NCBI RefSeq assembly: GCF_017792385.1
Contig: NZ_CP051230.1
Span: forward strand, 1,054,001 to 1,118,000
Length of the DNA stretch: 64,000 nucleotides
Direction: 5' to 3'
Source: Hyphomonas sp.
GTDB lineage: Bacteria; Pseudomonadota; Alphaproteobacteria; Caulobacterales; Hyphomonadaceae
Shown here: positions 26,903 through 35,703 of the stretch, piece after piece
Numbering within the stretch: the first letter of the stretch is position 1
How the letters are laid out: each line of letters opens with the position of its first letter
Translations under genes and position numbers: made by a program
The notes under the pieces: model-generated
What the model saw: the letters and a program-made list of their open reading frames with translations, nothing else
Told to the model about the DNA's origin: nothing
Database searches by the model: none

Positions 26903-27642
26903 CTGATCCTGCACCTTCCCCTTCGCGCCCGCTCTGGCTCCGGCTCTGGCCGCTCTACCTGATTGCCGGCGGCCTCATCGCGGCTTGGGCGCTGGGCCTG
27001 TTCGACTATCTCTCGCTGGAGACGCTTCGCCAGCAGCAGGCCAGCCTGCGAGCCTTTGTCGAGGATAATCTGATCCTCGCCATTGCCGCCTATATAGGGG
27101 TCTACACCGCAACCACCGTCTTCATGATTCCCGGCGCGCTGTGGATCACCATCACTGGCGGCTTCCTGTTCGGTCTCGCCGGCGGCACCATTGCGACCGT
27201 GATCGGCGCGACACTCGGCGCGAGCCTCCTCTTCCTGGCGGCAAGGACCTCGCTGGGCGGCTTTGTCCGCAAGGTGGCCAGCGGCTATGCAGACAAGGTG
27301 CGGTCCGAATTCCAGGACAGTCCGATGGCCTACATGTTCGCCATGCGGTTCATTCCCGCCCTGCCCTTTCCGGTCGCCAATATCCTGCCAGCCATTCTCG
27401 GAGCCAAGTATCGCGACTATGCGGTTACAACCGCGCTCGGGATCATTCCCGGCGTTATCGCGTATACTTGGGTGGGAGCAGGCCTGGGAGCGACCTTTGC
27501 CCGGGGTGAGGACCCGGACCTTGCATCGGTGTTCCAGAACCTGTTGCCCGCTGCCATCGCCCTGGGCGTTGTGTCCCTGTTGCCCGTTGCATGGAAGAAA
27601 TTCTTCCCGAAAAAAGCCAACCAGATTGAAGAGGCCGCCTGA
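26899..27642 (+). CDS. TVP38/TMEM64 (DedA-like) membrane protein
   Basis: A 247-residue protein with five to six hydrophobic helices. The family signature is FMIPGALWITITGGFLFGLAGG and later FAMRFIPALPFPVANILPAILG, the SNARE-associated/VTT fold. Such proteins move lipids or small ions across membranes, and the substrate is unknown. It overlaps the DUF547 gene by four bases and the next gene by one base, so the three are translated in coupling. Pairing with a flavoprotein oxidoreductase recurs in many bacteria. Confidence 0.92.
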   Translation: MTDPAPSPSRPLWLRLWPLYLIAGGLIAAWALGLFDYLSLETLRQQQASLRAFVEDNLILAIAAYIGVYTATTVFMIPGALWITITGGFLFGLAGGTIATVIGATLGASLLFLAARTSLGGFVRKVASGYADKVRSEFQDSPMAYMFAMRFIPALPFPVANILPAILGAKYRDYAVTTALGIIPGVIAYTWVGAGLGATFARGEDPDLASVFQNLLPAAIALGVVSLLPVAWKKFFPKKANQIEEAA

Positions 27643-29174
27643 TGTCCGACCTTGCCAACCCCAATGCCCGCGCCCCGCTCGCCGGCTCTTCTGATCCGGA
27701 CCGGATCGCCACCTCCCCGGCACCGCATGCAGCTGGCACTGCGCCAATGCGGGAAATGAAGGCTGACCTTGTTGTGATCGGTGCAGGCTCGGCCGGTCTT
27801 TCGGCCGCTGCCGGCGCGGCACAGCTCGGCCTGTCCGTAGTTCTTTACGAGAAGGGCGAAATGGGTGGCGACTGCCTGAATACAGGCTGCGTCCCGTCCA
27901 AGGCCCTGCTCAGCGCCGCCAAGGCGGCCGCCCATATCCGCGAGGCTGCGAAATTTGGCGTGGAAACCGCTCCGCCGCGTGTGGACTGGGAAAAGGTGAA
28001 ACTGCATGTGCGCACCTCCATCGCAACAATCGCCCCGGTCGACAGCCAGGAACGGTTCGAAGGGCTTGGCTGCACGGTCATTCGTGAACATGCGAAATTC
28101 GCAGGGCCCGACATGATCGTGTCTCCGACCACGCGGGTGAAAGCCCGCCGCATCATCATAGCCACGGGGTCGCGCGCCTTCATTCCTCCCATCGAGGGAC
28201 TCGCAACTGTTCCCTATCTGACGAATGAAACCATATTCGACCTGCCGGATTTCCCGGACCATCTCGTCATCCTCGGCGGCGGCCCGATCGGAATGGAAAT
28301 GGCGCAGGCCTTTGTCCGCCTCGGCGCCAAGGTCACCGTGATCGAAATGGGCAAGGCCCTTGGCCGGGCCGACCGTGCCCATGCCGAAATCGCCATCGAG
28401 GCCCTGCGGGCCGAAGGGGTTACGCTGCTGGAAGGCTACAAAGCCACGAAAGTGGAACAGGACGGCCAGACACTCCGCGTTCATACAGAACCGAAGGACG
28501 GCGAAGCCTGGACCGTCGAAGGCTCGCACCTTCTTGTCGCGGTCGGTCGTGAGACCGTATTCGACGGCATGGACCTCGAGGCCGGTAATGTCGACCATGA
28601 CCGCAAGGGCATCATTGTCGGTGACACGCTCCGCTCGAAATCCAATCCCAAGGTCTGGGCACTGGGCGACGCCGCTGGACGCGAACAATTCACCCATATC
28701 GCGGGTTGGCACGCCTCGGTCTTCACCCGCCGCGCCTTCTTCAAGCAGGGCACAAAGGCTGACAGCCTGCCAGTTCCGGCAGTCACCTACACGTCGCCGG
28801 AAGTCGCCCAGCTGGGACTTACCGAGGCCGAGGCCCGCGAGAGACATGGCGATGATATTTCCACGCCCAGCTTCCGGTTCGAGGAGAGCGATCGCGCGAT
28901 TGCAGAAGCCGACACAGAGGGCGAAGTGAAGCTGATCGTGCGCAAGGGCAAGCTGCTCGGAGCATCCATCGTCGGCAAGGATGCCGGTGACCTGATCCAG
29001 CTTGTCTCCGTGGCCATGTCGAACGGGCTGGGCGTCAAGGACCTTACCAATTTCATCTCACCCTACCCGACCCGGGCCGAAGGGGTGAAACGGGCAGCGA
29101 ACGCCCAATTCACGGACGTCGTATTCGGCAAGAGCGCCAGGCTGCTGGTCAGCTTGCTCCAGCGCATTCCCTAG
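27642..29174 (+). CDS. MerA-like flavoprotein disulfide oxidoreductase
   Basis: A 510-residue FAD/NAD(P) enzyme. It has a Rossmann start VVIGAGSAGLSAAAGAAQLG, the redox disulfide in GGDCLNTGCVPSKALL, a second dinucleotide site LVILGGGPIGMEMAQ, and ALGDAAGREQFTHIAG. The C-terminal FISPYPTRAEGVKRAA has Tyr where dihydrolipoyl dehydrogenases have the active-site His. That pattern resembles mercuric-reductase-like enzymes, but there is no N-terminal heavy-metal domain and no C-terminal Cys pair, so mercury activity is doubtful. It is coupled to the TVP38 gene. Confidence 0.9.
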   Translation: MSDLANPNARAPLAGSSDPDRIATSPAPHAAGTAPMREMKADLVVIGAGSAGLSAAAGAAQLGLSVVLYEKGEMGGDCLNTGCVPSKALLSAAKAAAHIREAAKFGVETAPPRVDWEKVKLHVRTSIATIAPVDSQERFEGLGCTVIREHAKFAGPDMIVSPTTRVKARRIIIATGSRAFIPPIEGLATVPYLTNETIFDLPDFPDHLVILGGGPIGMEMAQAFVRLGAKVTVIEMGKALGRADRAHAEIAIEALRAEGVTLLEGYKATKVEQDGQTLRVHTEPKDGEAWTVEGSHLLVAVGRETVFDGMDLEAGNVDHDRKGIIVGDTLRSKSNPKVWALGDAAGREQFTHIAGWHASVFTRRAFFKQGTKADSLPVPAVTYTSPEVAQLGLTEAEARERHGDDISTPSFRFEESDRAIAEADTEGEVKLIVRKGKLLGASIVGKDAGDLIQLVSVAMSNGLGVKDLTNFISPYPTRAEGVKRAANAQFTDVVFGKSARLLVSLLQRIP

Positions 29175-29189
29175 GGTAGGTCAGGCGGT

Positions 29190-30623
29190 GTGAACGACAC
29201 CGCTGACCCGTCCCTGCCGGCCCCTGATACAACCCGCGCCGGGGCGCGCTGGTTCGACAGCCTGTCATTCCGCCTGTTCGGCCTCACCATCCTGTCCATT
29301 CTCGTGGTCGAGGCCTTCATCTTCGTGCCCAGCGCGTCTGGCCGGCGTACCGCATGGCTCACAGAGCGCGTCGAGGCCGCCCGTATTGCCTCCCTGGCCC
29401 TGGAAGCCTCGCCTGGCCGGTCGGTTTCCGAGGAATTGTCAGCCCGGCTCCTGGACAATGCGGAAGTCTGGGGCGTCGCCGAATTGGAGATGGCAGACGA
29501 GATGCGGTTCCAACTCCTGCCACCGCAAATGCCGCTCAATGGTGGCATGCATGCGCTTGATCTGAGAGAGACCAGCGTGGCCAGCCGCGTGGCCAATACG
29601 TTCGCGGCGTTCTTCGCGCCGGATGACCGAATTCTGGTCGTCACCGCTGAAGGCACCGAACCCGGCCGGGTCATCGAAGTCCTGTTGCCACAGGCCCCGA
29701 TGAAGGCAGACCTGCTGGCCTATGCCCGGCGGATTGCGGGCCTGTCCGTGCTGATCGCCCTGGCGGCGGCGAGCATCATCTATGTCCTGCTCCATCTTCT
29801 GGTGGTGCGGCCGATGCAGCGGGTCACCCTGAGCGTCGAGCAGTTTCGCATGGATCCAGGCTCCTGGACGAGGCGCCTGCCCCATACCGGCAGGCGGGAT
29901 GAAATCGGACGGGCCCAGAATGCGCTGGCCGATATGGAAAGCGCCGTCGCAGAGAGTTTTCGTCAACGCGCCCATCTCGCCGAACTCGGCACCGCAGTTG
30001 CCAAGATCAACCACGACCTGCGCAACTCGCTTGCGTCCGCTCAACTTGTCTCCGACACGCTGGCACGTTCGGATGATGCACGTGTACAGAAGGCTGCTCC
30101 AAGACTGGAGCGCGCCCTGACACGCGCCATCACGCTGGCGACCGAGACACTGGACTATGGCAAGGCGATGCCCCAACCCGCCGAACTTGAACGGGTCGAT
30201 CTGCGGCAGGCGCTGGATGAAGCGGCGGATGAAGCCCTTGCCGCCTGGCCTTCCGTCGAATTCGTCAACAATGTCCACATGATGGATCACGTCATGGCAG
30301 ACCCTGATCACCTCCACCGGATCGCGGCGAACCTGATCCGCAATGCGGCCGAGGCCATGTCGGCCGCCGGTTCGGACCCTTCCCGCATATTCGTCAGCCT
30401 GGAGATGAATGAGGTGCACTTCAATGATACCGGCCCTGGCCTGCCGGAGAAAGCGGCACAGAACCTGTTCACGCCCTTTGCCGGCTCATCGCGGCAATCG
30501 GGCACAGGTCTCGGACTGGTGATTGCACGAGAGCTTGCCCAATCCATGGGTGGAGACCTCGTCCTATTCGAAACCGGTCCAGACGGGTCCAGTTTCCGCC
30601 TCACACTTCCGCCACAAGGCTGA
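29190..30623 (+). CDS. Sensor histidine kinase without adjacent regulator
   Basis: A 477-residue protein starting at GTG. The topology is one transmembrane helix (27-48), a periplasmic domain, a second helix (183-206), a HAMP linker with MQRVTLSVEQF, the phosphoacceptor box AKINHDLRNSLASAQL (His275), an N box NLIRNAAEAM and G boxes NDTGPGLP and SGTGLGLVIA. It senses an unknown envelope signal and should phosphorylate a response regulator. None is encoded next to it, so the partner lies elsewhere. It begins 15 bases after the flavoprotein gene and may share its transcript. Confidence 0.92.
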   Translation: MNDTADPSLPAPDTTRAGARWFDSLSFRLFGLTILSILVVEAFIFVPSASGRRTAWLTERVEAARIASLALEASPGRSVSEELSARLLDNAEVWGVAELEMADEMRFQLLPPQMPLNGGMHALDLRETSVASRVANTFAAFFAPDDRILVVTAEGTEPGRVIEVLLPQAPMKADLLAYARRIAGLSVLIALAAASIIYVLLHLLVVRPMQRVTLSVEQFRMDPGSWTRRLPHTGRRDEIGRAQNALADMESAVAESFRQRAHLAELGTAVAKINHDLRNSLASAQLVSDTLARSDDARVQKAAPRLERALTRAITLATETLDYGKAMPQPAELERVDLRQALDEAADEALAAWPSVEFVNNVHMMDHVMADPDHLHRIAANLIRNAAEAMSAAGSDPSRIFVSLEMNEVHFNDTGPGLPEKAAQNLFTPFAGSSRQSGTGLGLVIARELAQSMGGDLVLFETGPDGSSFRLTLPPQG

Positions 30624-30676
30624 CACGATCGGGGGAACCAAGCCCCGCCCAAAGCATTGGTTCATCAGACAAACGG

Positions 30677-31165
30677 ATGGACCCCATGACCCCCGAGACC
30701 CTTGTTTCTGCATTTGTTTCCACTGGCGCAGCCGCCGCCGCAGGACTGGCCGTTATACTGCAGCCCAGCCTGCCGCGCCCGGACGTCACACCGGTCGATC
30801 ACTTTCAGGCGGCAGACTATGAGATCTATGATCGGGACTTCACCCTCCAGGGCCGAACCTGTGAGATCGGGATCGAGAAGCGAGGCATCTGCCTCAGCAG
30901 ATCTCCCCTGGAGGATGCCATCGTGCCGGGCATGATCCTGCCGGTTGAAATCCCGGCAACCAGCGCTGAATTCCCGATCATCCTGGAATCCCCTCTGAAG
31001 ACAGAAAGCCTTCAGACGGTGCGATTCGGTCACAGGATCGCGCTGTTCAATCCTGGAACACGCGAGATTGTCGATGTCATTGATCTTGACGCCCAATCCT
31101 TTGCCGACGCGCGTGATCTCGACCGCCAGAAAGCCGACATGTCCGGTCCCGCCCGATCAAGTTGA
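30677..31165 (+). CDS. Protein of unknown function
   Basis: A 162-residue protein starting MDPMTPETLVSAF, with an alternative ATG three codons in (30686). A hydrophobic N-terminal helix (FVSTGAAAAAGLAVIL) could anchor or export it. The rest is strand-rich with two cysteines in GRTCEIGIEKRGICLS, which could form a disulfide outside the cytoplasm. I recognise no family. It follows the sensor kinase on the same strand, and its transcript probably ends at the terminator at 31190. Confidence 0.6.
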   Translation: MDPMTPETLVSAFVSTGAAAAAGLAVILQPSLPRPDVTPVDHFQAADYEIYDRDFTLQGRTCEIGIEKRGICLSRSPLEDAIVPGMILPVEIPATSAEFPIILESPLKTESLQTVRFGHRIALFNPGTREIVDVIDLDAQSFADARDLDRQKADMSGPARSS

Positions 31166-31189
31166 GCAAGTGCTTCAATACCGCCCACA

Positions 31190-31218
31190 AAAAAAGCCAG
31201 CCCGACGGGCTGGCTTTT
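31190..31218. terminator. Bidirectional rho-independent terminator
   Basis: The sequence AAAGCCAGCCC, loop GAC, then GGGCTGGCTTT forms a near-perfect hairpin flanked by A runs on the left and T runs on the right. It can stop transcription from the 30677 gene on the plus strand and from the small lipoprotein gene on the minus strand. Confidence 0.85.
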
Positions 31219-31238
31219 GAGCATCTTTCAGACCGGGT

Positions 31239-31379
31239 CTAGTTGGTCTCGTCTTCGATTTCGTCCGCGGCATCATCGATCTCTTCACCCAGCTCCTCGG
31301 CCGGACCTTCATTCGTGTCGCAGGCAGCCAGACCAAACGCACCCAATCCGAACAGAATTGCAATAAGAGGCTTTTTCAT
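31239..31379 (-). CDS. Small acidic lipoprotein
   Basis: A 46-residue protein starting MKKPLIAILFGLGAFGLAAC, a complete signal with lipobox LAAC. It then has a very acidic tail with repeated Asp/Glu runs. It resembles entericidin-like or other tiny lipoproteins in layout only. A longer open frame to 31985 overlaps the rluA gene and is not real. It is followed by the bidirectional terminator. Confidence 0.8.
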   Translation of the reverse strand: MKKPLIAILFGLGAFGLAACDTNEGPAEELGEEIDDAADEIEDETN

Positions 31380-31433
31380 TTCCGTATCTCCTTTATCAGT
31401 CAGCCCCCAGATTGAAGGCGTCCCGTTCCAAAC

Positions 31434-32135
31434 GTGCAGCCGCGGGACTGGTTCCGATGGAGCAGATTCTACGTGTCCTCGCCCCCATACAACCCTCCGC
31501 CAGATGGTCCTGCGCACATATATGCGGATGACTGGCTGATCGTCGTGGACAAGCCGACCGGCCTCCTGTCTGTGCCGGGTCGGGGGCCAGACAAGGCAGA
31601 TTGCGCGCGGTCGCGAGTCCAGGAGATCTGGCCTGATGCCCTCACAGTCCACCGGCTGGACATGGCGACCAGCGGCCTGTTGCTGTTTGCCCGTTCGAAG
31701 GACGTCCAGCGGGCCCTGTCCCGCCTGTTCGAGCAGGGCGCGGTGGAGAAAACCTATCTGGCCGACATCTGGGGCAGTCCGGACAGAGAGGCCGGTCTCA
31801 TCGACCTGCCATTGATCACGGACTGGCCGAACAGGCCCCGCCAGAAAGTGGATCACGAGTCCGGCAAACCCAGCCAGACCCGCTATGACGTACTGGCGCG
31901 CCACGCCGCCACAAGTCGCGTCAGGCTGGTTCCACTTACCGGGCGGTCGCATCAGCTGCGGGTTCATATGGCAGAATGTGGCCACGCGATCCTCGGCGAT
32001 GATTTGTATGCACCCCTAGCAGCCCGCCGCCACGTTCGCCGACTGCACCTGCATGCGGCCTCGCTGACCTTCACCCACCCCTACACCGGTGACCGCATGG
32101 TGTTTCAGTCCCCCTGCCCGTTCCAGACGCCTTGA
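31434..32135 (+). CDS. RluA-family pseudouridine synthase
   Basis: A protein of about 233 residues. It has the RluA catalytic motif TVHRLDMATSGLLLFARS (Asp in HRLD), an earlier WLIVVDKPTGLLSVPGRG, and RLVPLTGRSHQLRVHMAECG near the end. It converts specific uridines in rRNA or tRNA to pseudouridine, and the target is not clear from sequence. It lacks an S4 domain, so it is closer to RluA or TruC than RluC/D. The GTG start at 31434 is uncertain because in-frame later starts exist. Confidence 0.92.
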   Translation: MQPRDWFRWSRFYVSSPPYNPPPDGPAHIYADDWLIVVDKPTGLLSVPGRGPDKADCARSRVQEIWPDALTVHRLDMATSGLLLFARSKDVQRALSRLFEQGAVEKTYLADIWGSPDREAGLIDLPLITDWPNRPRQKVDHESGKPSQTRYDVLARHAATSRVRLVPLTGRSHQLRVHMAECGHAILGDDLYAPLAARRHVRRLHLHAASLTFTHPYTGDRMVFQSPCPFQTP

Positions 32136-32183
32136 CGGAGCGCCCCTTTGGCATTATCGTTTTTCGATATATGGAGATTGCCG

Positions 32184-32612
32184 ATGCACGCTGAGATTGT
32201 TCGCCTGTCGCTGCACCATGTCGACATCAAGATCGTCAAGGATGATCGCATGCATGTCCTGCAATGGCGCCGAAACCTGCTCTGGGACGAAGTCCTTCTC
32301 GACGGCAAACGCCAAGCCTCCAGCCACGGCCTGTTCGGTCGGGAAAAGGTCTACGGCCTCGTGTTCGGACGCGCGCCCGACGGCAGCGGCGGCGAGCAGG
32401 TCATGCTGCTCCTGGACCCGTCGACCCATGCCGACTGGACCGAGGGCACCCAGCGCGTGAAGGGTGTACGCCTTGAAAGCCGGGATGGACCGCTGGTCGC
32501 CTTCGGCTCACTTGATCCCCGCACCATGGAAAAGCCCGCGACGTTCGCAGACTGGATGAAGAAGAATATGGGCATGGAATGGGGCGACCCGCCATCGAGC
32601 CGCCCGCACTAG
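32184..32612 (+). CDS. Protein of unknown function
   Basis: A 142-residue protein that starts MHAEIVRLSLHHVDIKIVKDD, preceded by a TGGAG eight bases before the ATG. A TTG 12 codons upstream is a weaker choice. The fold looks strand-rich with conserved-looking LQWRRNLLWDEVLLDG and KVYGLVFGRAPDGSGGEQVMLLLDP. No family is recognised. It lies on the same strand as the pseudouridine synthase, 48 bases after it. Confidence 0.65.
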   Translation: MHAEIVRLSLHHVDIKIVKDDRMHVLQWRRNLLWDEVLLDGKRQASSHGLFGREKVYGLVFGRAPDGSGGEQVMLLLDPSTHADWTEGTQRVKGVRLESRDGPLVAFGSLDPRTMEKPATFADWMKKNMGMEWGDPPSSRPH

Positions 32613-32619
32613 TTCAGGA

Positions 32620-33087
32620 TCAGGAGTCCCGCGACGCGGAGACCGGCACAAGCCGCACGGTCGCCTTGCGGTTCAGGGGCTCAACCACGCCATTTGCGGC
32701 ATAGGCGCGTGCCTCACCTTTCGGCATTACACTGATCTGTTCGGCCGAAAAATCCCGGGCCTTGAGCGCGAGGATCACGGATTCCGCGCGATCCTGCGAC
32801 ACTTTCCGGTTCAAGGCTTCCGGCCCGGTCGCATCTGCATGGCCGGCGACCTCGATGCGGAAATAGTCGCACTGCGCAGCATCCTCCGCCACGGCATCCA
32901 GCATGGCTTCGGCCTGATCGCCGATTTGTGTGACGTCACGCTCGAAATAGATGGTGAATTCTTCGGTAACGCACTGGGCCGGCACGGGATCATGAACCAC
33001 CGGAGCCTGCGGCGGAGGCGGCAGGTCGGCCTGCGCTGCCAGGGCCGCCGTCGAGGCGGATATCAGGGTCAGGCTGGCGAATTTCAT
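32620..33087 (-). CDS. OmpA-like peptidoglycan-binding protein
   Basis: A 155-residue protein with a short signal peptide (LTLISASTAALAAQ) and an OmpA C-terminal-like domain: FTIYFERDVTQIGDQAEAML, FRIEVAGHADATGPEALN and LNRKATVRLVPV. The AGHADATG stretch corresponds to the usual G-H-T-D turn, here with Ala, and the Arg-containing peptide-binding site is expected at NRKA. It probably tethers the envelope to peptidoglycan. Convergent with the 32184 gene. Confidence 0.88.
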   Translation of the reverse strand: MKFASLTLISASTAALAAQADLPPPPQAPVVHDPVPAQCVTEEFTIYFERDVTQIGDQAEAMLDAVAEDAAQCDYFRIEVAGHADATGPEALNRKVSQDRAESVILALKARDFSAEQISVMPKGEARAYAANGVVEPLNRKATVRLVPVSASRDS

Positions 33088-33143
33088 CTTGGTCTCCGTA
33101 AGTGACTATGCCCACAGAAACGCCGCCTGCCGCGCCCGGTTCC

Positions 33144-35585
33144 TCACAATCTTTTCTTCGTCCGCCCCTCATGTGCCCTGGCCGCGGCCGGATCAGCCGG
33201 CCAGTCATGCTTGGGGTAGCGCCCCCGCATGTCTTTGGCCATGTCCTGGTATCCGGCCCCCCAGAACCGGCCAAGATCCTGTGTTGTCGCCACCGGCTTC
33301 ATGCCGGGCGAGAGCATTTCCACAGTTACCGGCACCCGGCCGGCGGCCAGTTTCGGATGGTCGCTCAGGCCATAAAAGGCCTGCGCCCGCGCTGAAACCA
33401 GCGGTGCACGGTCATCCAGATAATCCACCTGAGCCGACTGGCCCGATGGCAGGGACAGGCTGAGCGGAGCGTCGTTACGAAGCGCCTCCTGAACCGTCCA
33501 GTCCAGCGACGTGATCAACGCTTCGCGCACTTCGTGGCTGGCCGGCACTCGCGCGCCCTTCCTTTTCAGCAACGGCAACAGCCAGTCCTCTGCCGTGGCG
33601 ACCAAGCTGGCTTCATCCCGACCCGCCGCCTCGATGCAGCCTGCCTGCTCCAGCATGGCAATCCGTGCCAGCGTCTCCCGCACCACATGCTCGGCGCTGA
33701 TCGCTGCAAACCCGCTTTCCCTGATCGCCTCCAGCATCGCCCGCGCCGCCACGGCCGGGCCGGGTTTCGGCAAGGGGCTTTCCGATAGAATGATCGCCCC
33801 CAGCGCCTTGACGCGGCGCGCGGCGAACTTCCCCGTCTTCGGATCGAAACTCGCCCGGTCTTCAGACACGACACCGCCCGCGTCGAGAGCCTCCTTCTCC
33901 GCTATCGGCACCGCCAATGAGATACGCGCTTCACGTGCAGCTCCGCCGAGATCAGCGATTACAAGCCAATCGGCCTTTGCCAACGCTTCGGTCTCCGGGA
34001 CCATGGCGGCCCGGCCCGACGCCATCAGATAACTGCCCGCACTGCCGGGGCGTTTTCGGGCGATCTGGTCCGGCCAGGCACGTGCCAGCAATCCTGCGAG
34101 GTCTCCGCCCGGCGCAGCCCCCTGCCCCCAGCTTTTCGCCTGGGCTTTCAGGCTGCGCGCCCGTGGCGAACCATCCTTGCGAAATCCCGCCAGCCGATCA
34201 CGCAAGTCCGGCGAATTTCCCCCCATGCCGCGCTCCCCGGCCAGCGCAGCAACCTCTGCCGCAAGGGCGCGCTCTGCCGGGGTGGGCGCTCCGGCGACAA
34301 GCGCACCAAGCCGTGGGGGCAAGGGCAGCCGCGCCATTTCCGAGCCAAGCGGAGTGAGGACGCCCTCCGCGTCCAGCGCGCCAAGCGTCCGCAAGAGCGC
34401 CTGCGCCGCCTTCAACCGTCCGATCGGCGGCGCATCCATCCAGGTCAGTCGCAACGCATCGCGCTCGCCCCATTCGGCCAGCGACAGCACGAGGCCGGAC
34501 AGATCGCTTTTCAGGATTTCCGGCACCGGCGCAGGCATCAGGCCGCGCGTCGCCGCTTCGTCCCATAACCGATAGCAGACGCCCGGTGCCAAGCGTCCGG
34601 CCCGGCCCCTGCGCTGATCGACCGAGGCCCGCGACGCTGTCACCGTGGACAAGCGCGTGCCGAGCCCGCCTGCAGCGTCTTCCGCTACGCGTGACAGGCC
34701 GGAGTCGATGACAATCCGTACGCCCTCAATGGTCAGCGCGCTTTCCGCGATATCCGTCGCCAGAACGATCTTGCGCAGCCCTTCCGGCGATGGCGCAACC
34801 GCCGCATCCTGTTCAGCGGGGGCCATCGCCCCGAATAGTGGCGCAATGTGAACCTCCGGAGGAAGACCCTCCAGAAGTTCGGCCGCCCGCCTGATTTCCC
34901 GCGCGCCTGGCAGGAAGGCCAGAATGGAGCCCTCCTCCTCGCGCAGTGCCTTGCGCACCGCCGCCGCCATCCGGTCTTCGATCCGGTCCCGTGACCGCCC
35001 CAGATACCGGGTCTCGACCGGATATTGCCGCCCCTGGCTTTCAATCACCGGCGCGCCGAGGACATTCGACACCTTCTCCGTATCGAGCGTCGCCGACATG
35101 ATCAGAATGCGGAGATCGTCCCGGAGAACGTCCTGCGTCTCCATCGCCAAAGTGAGTCCCAGGTCCGAATTCAGACCACGCTCGTGGAATTCGTCGAAGA
35201 TCACTGCACCGATCCCATTCAGTTCCGGATCCGACAGGATGCGCCGCGTGAACAGGCCGTCGGTGATCACTTCCACCCGCGTCGCATCGGACACCTTGCG
35301 ATCCACCCGGGTCGTCAGACCGATTGTCCGGCCCAGCGGCTCACCCAGGGAGCGAGCCATCTGCTGCGCGGCCATGCGGGCGGCGATCCGCCTCGGTTCC
35401 AGCATCAAAATCCTGCCCTGTATCACCGGCGTCTCGCCCAGAAGCCCGGAAAGGGCGAGAGGAATTCGGGTGGTCTTGCCTGCGCCGGGTGGCGCCGCCA
35501 GAATCAGCCGGTTGCCGATCCGCAGACCGGACCGGACATCGGCCAGCACATCATCGATGGGCAGGGAGGCAAGCGCGGAATTCAC
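33144..35585 (-). CDS. hrpB: ATP-dependent helicase HrpB
   Basis: An 813-residue DEAH-type RNA helicase-like protein. Motif I is AAPPGAGKTTRIPLAL, motif II is AVIFDEFHERGLNSDLG (DEFH), motif III is LRILIMSATLD, and motif VI is QRRGRAGRLAPG. The C-terminal half includes the HrpB_C part with PKHDWPADPAAA at the end. The role in the cell is poorly known. I choose a GTG start (VNSALASLPIDDVL) because it begins at the usual first helix, while the longer frame runs into the divergent promoter region. Confidence 0.93.
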   Translation of the reverse strand: MNSALASLPIDDVLADVRSGLRIGNRLILAAPPGAGKTTRIPLALSGLLGETPVIQGRILMLEPRRIAARMAAQQMARSLGEPLGRTIGLTTRVDRKVSDATRVEVITDGLFTRRILSDPELNGIGAVIFDEFHERGLNSDLGLTLAMETQDVLRDDLRILIMSATLDTEKVSNVLGAPVIESQGRQYPVETRYLGRSRDRIEDRMAAAVRKALREEEGSILAFLPGAREIRRAAELLEGLPPEVHIAPLFGAMAPAEQDAAVAPSPEGLRKIVLATDIAESALTIEGVRIVIDSGLSRVAEDAAGGLGTRLSTVTASRASVDQRRGRAGRLAPGVCYRLWDEAATRGLMPAPVPEILKSDLSGLVLSLAEWGERDALRLTWMDAPPIGRLKAAQALLRTLGALDAEGVLTPLGSEMARLPLPPRLGALVAGAPTPAERALAAEVAALAGERGMGGNSPDLRDRLAGFRKDGSPRARSLKAQAKSWGQGAAPGGDLAGLLARAWPDQIARKRPGSAGSYLMASGRAAMVPETEALAKADWLVIADLGGAAREARISLAVPIAEKEALDAGGVVSEDRASFDPKTGKFAARRVKALGAIILSESPLPKPGPAVAARAMLEAIRESGFAAISAEHVVRETLARIAMLEQAGCIEAAGRDEASLVATAEDWLLPLLKRKGARVPASHEVREALITSLDWTVQEALRNDAPLSLSLPSGQSAQVDYLDDRAPLVSARAQAFYGLSDHPKLAAGRVPVTVEMLSPGMKPVATTQDLGRFWGAGYQDMAKDMRGRYPKHDWPADPAAARAHEGRTKKRL

Positions 35586-35703
35586 CCTTGCCTGATAGGC
35601 GCTTCCCCTGCGCGCTGGCAAGCTGCAGGAATACACGCCGTACAATTGCTTTCGTACGCGGCGCGGCCTACCGTCTGCGGCTCAACGGGGCAGGAGGCAG
35701 CTC

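Noticed and set aside
27642..29174. Mercury resistance gene merA
   Set aside because: There is no heavy-metal-binding N-terminal domain, no C-terminal vicinal cysteines, and no mer regulator or transport genes nearby.
31380..31985. A long minus-strand extension of the small lipoprotein gene
   Set aside because: It covers the RluA-type synthase gene on the opposite strand, and the lipoprotein has its own signal start at 31379.
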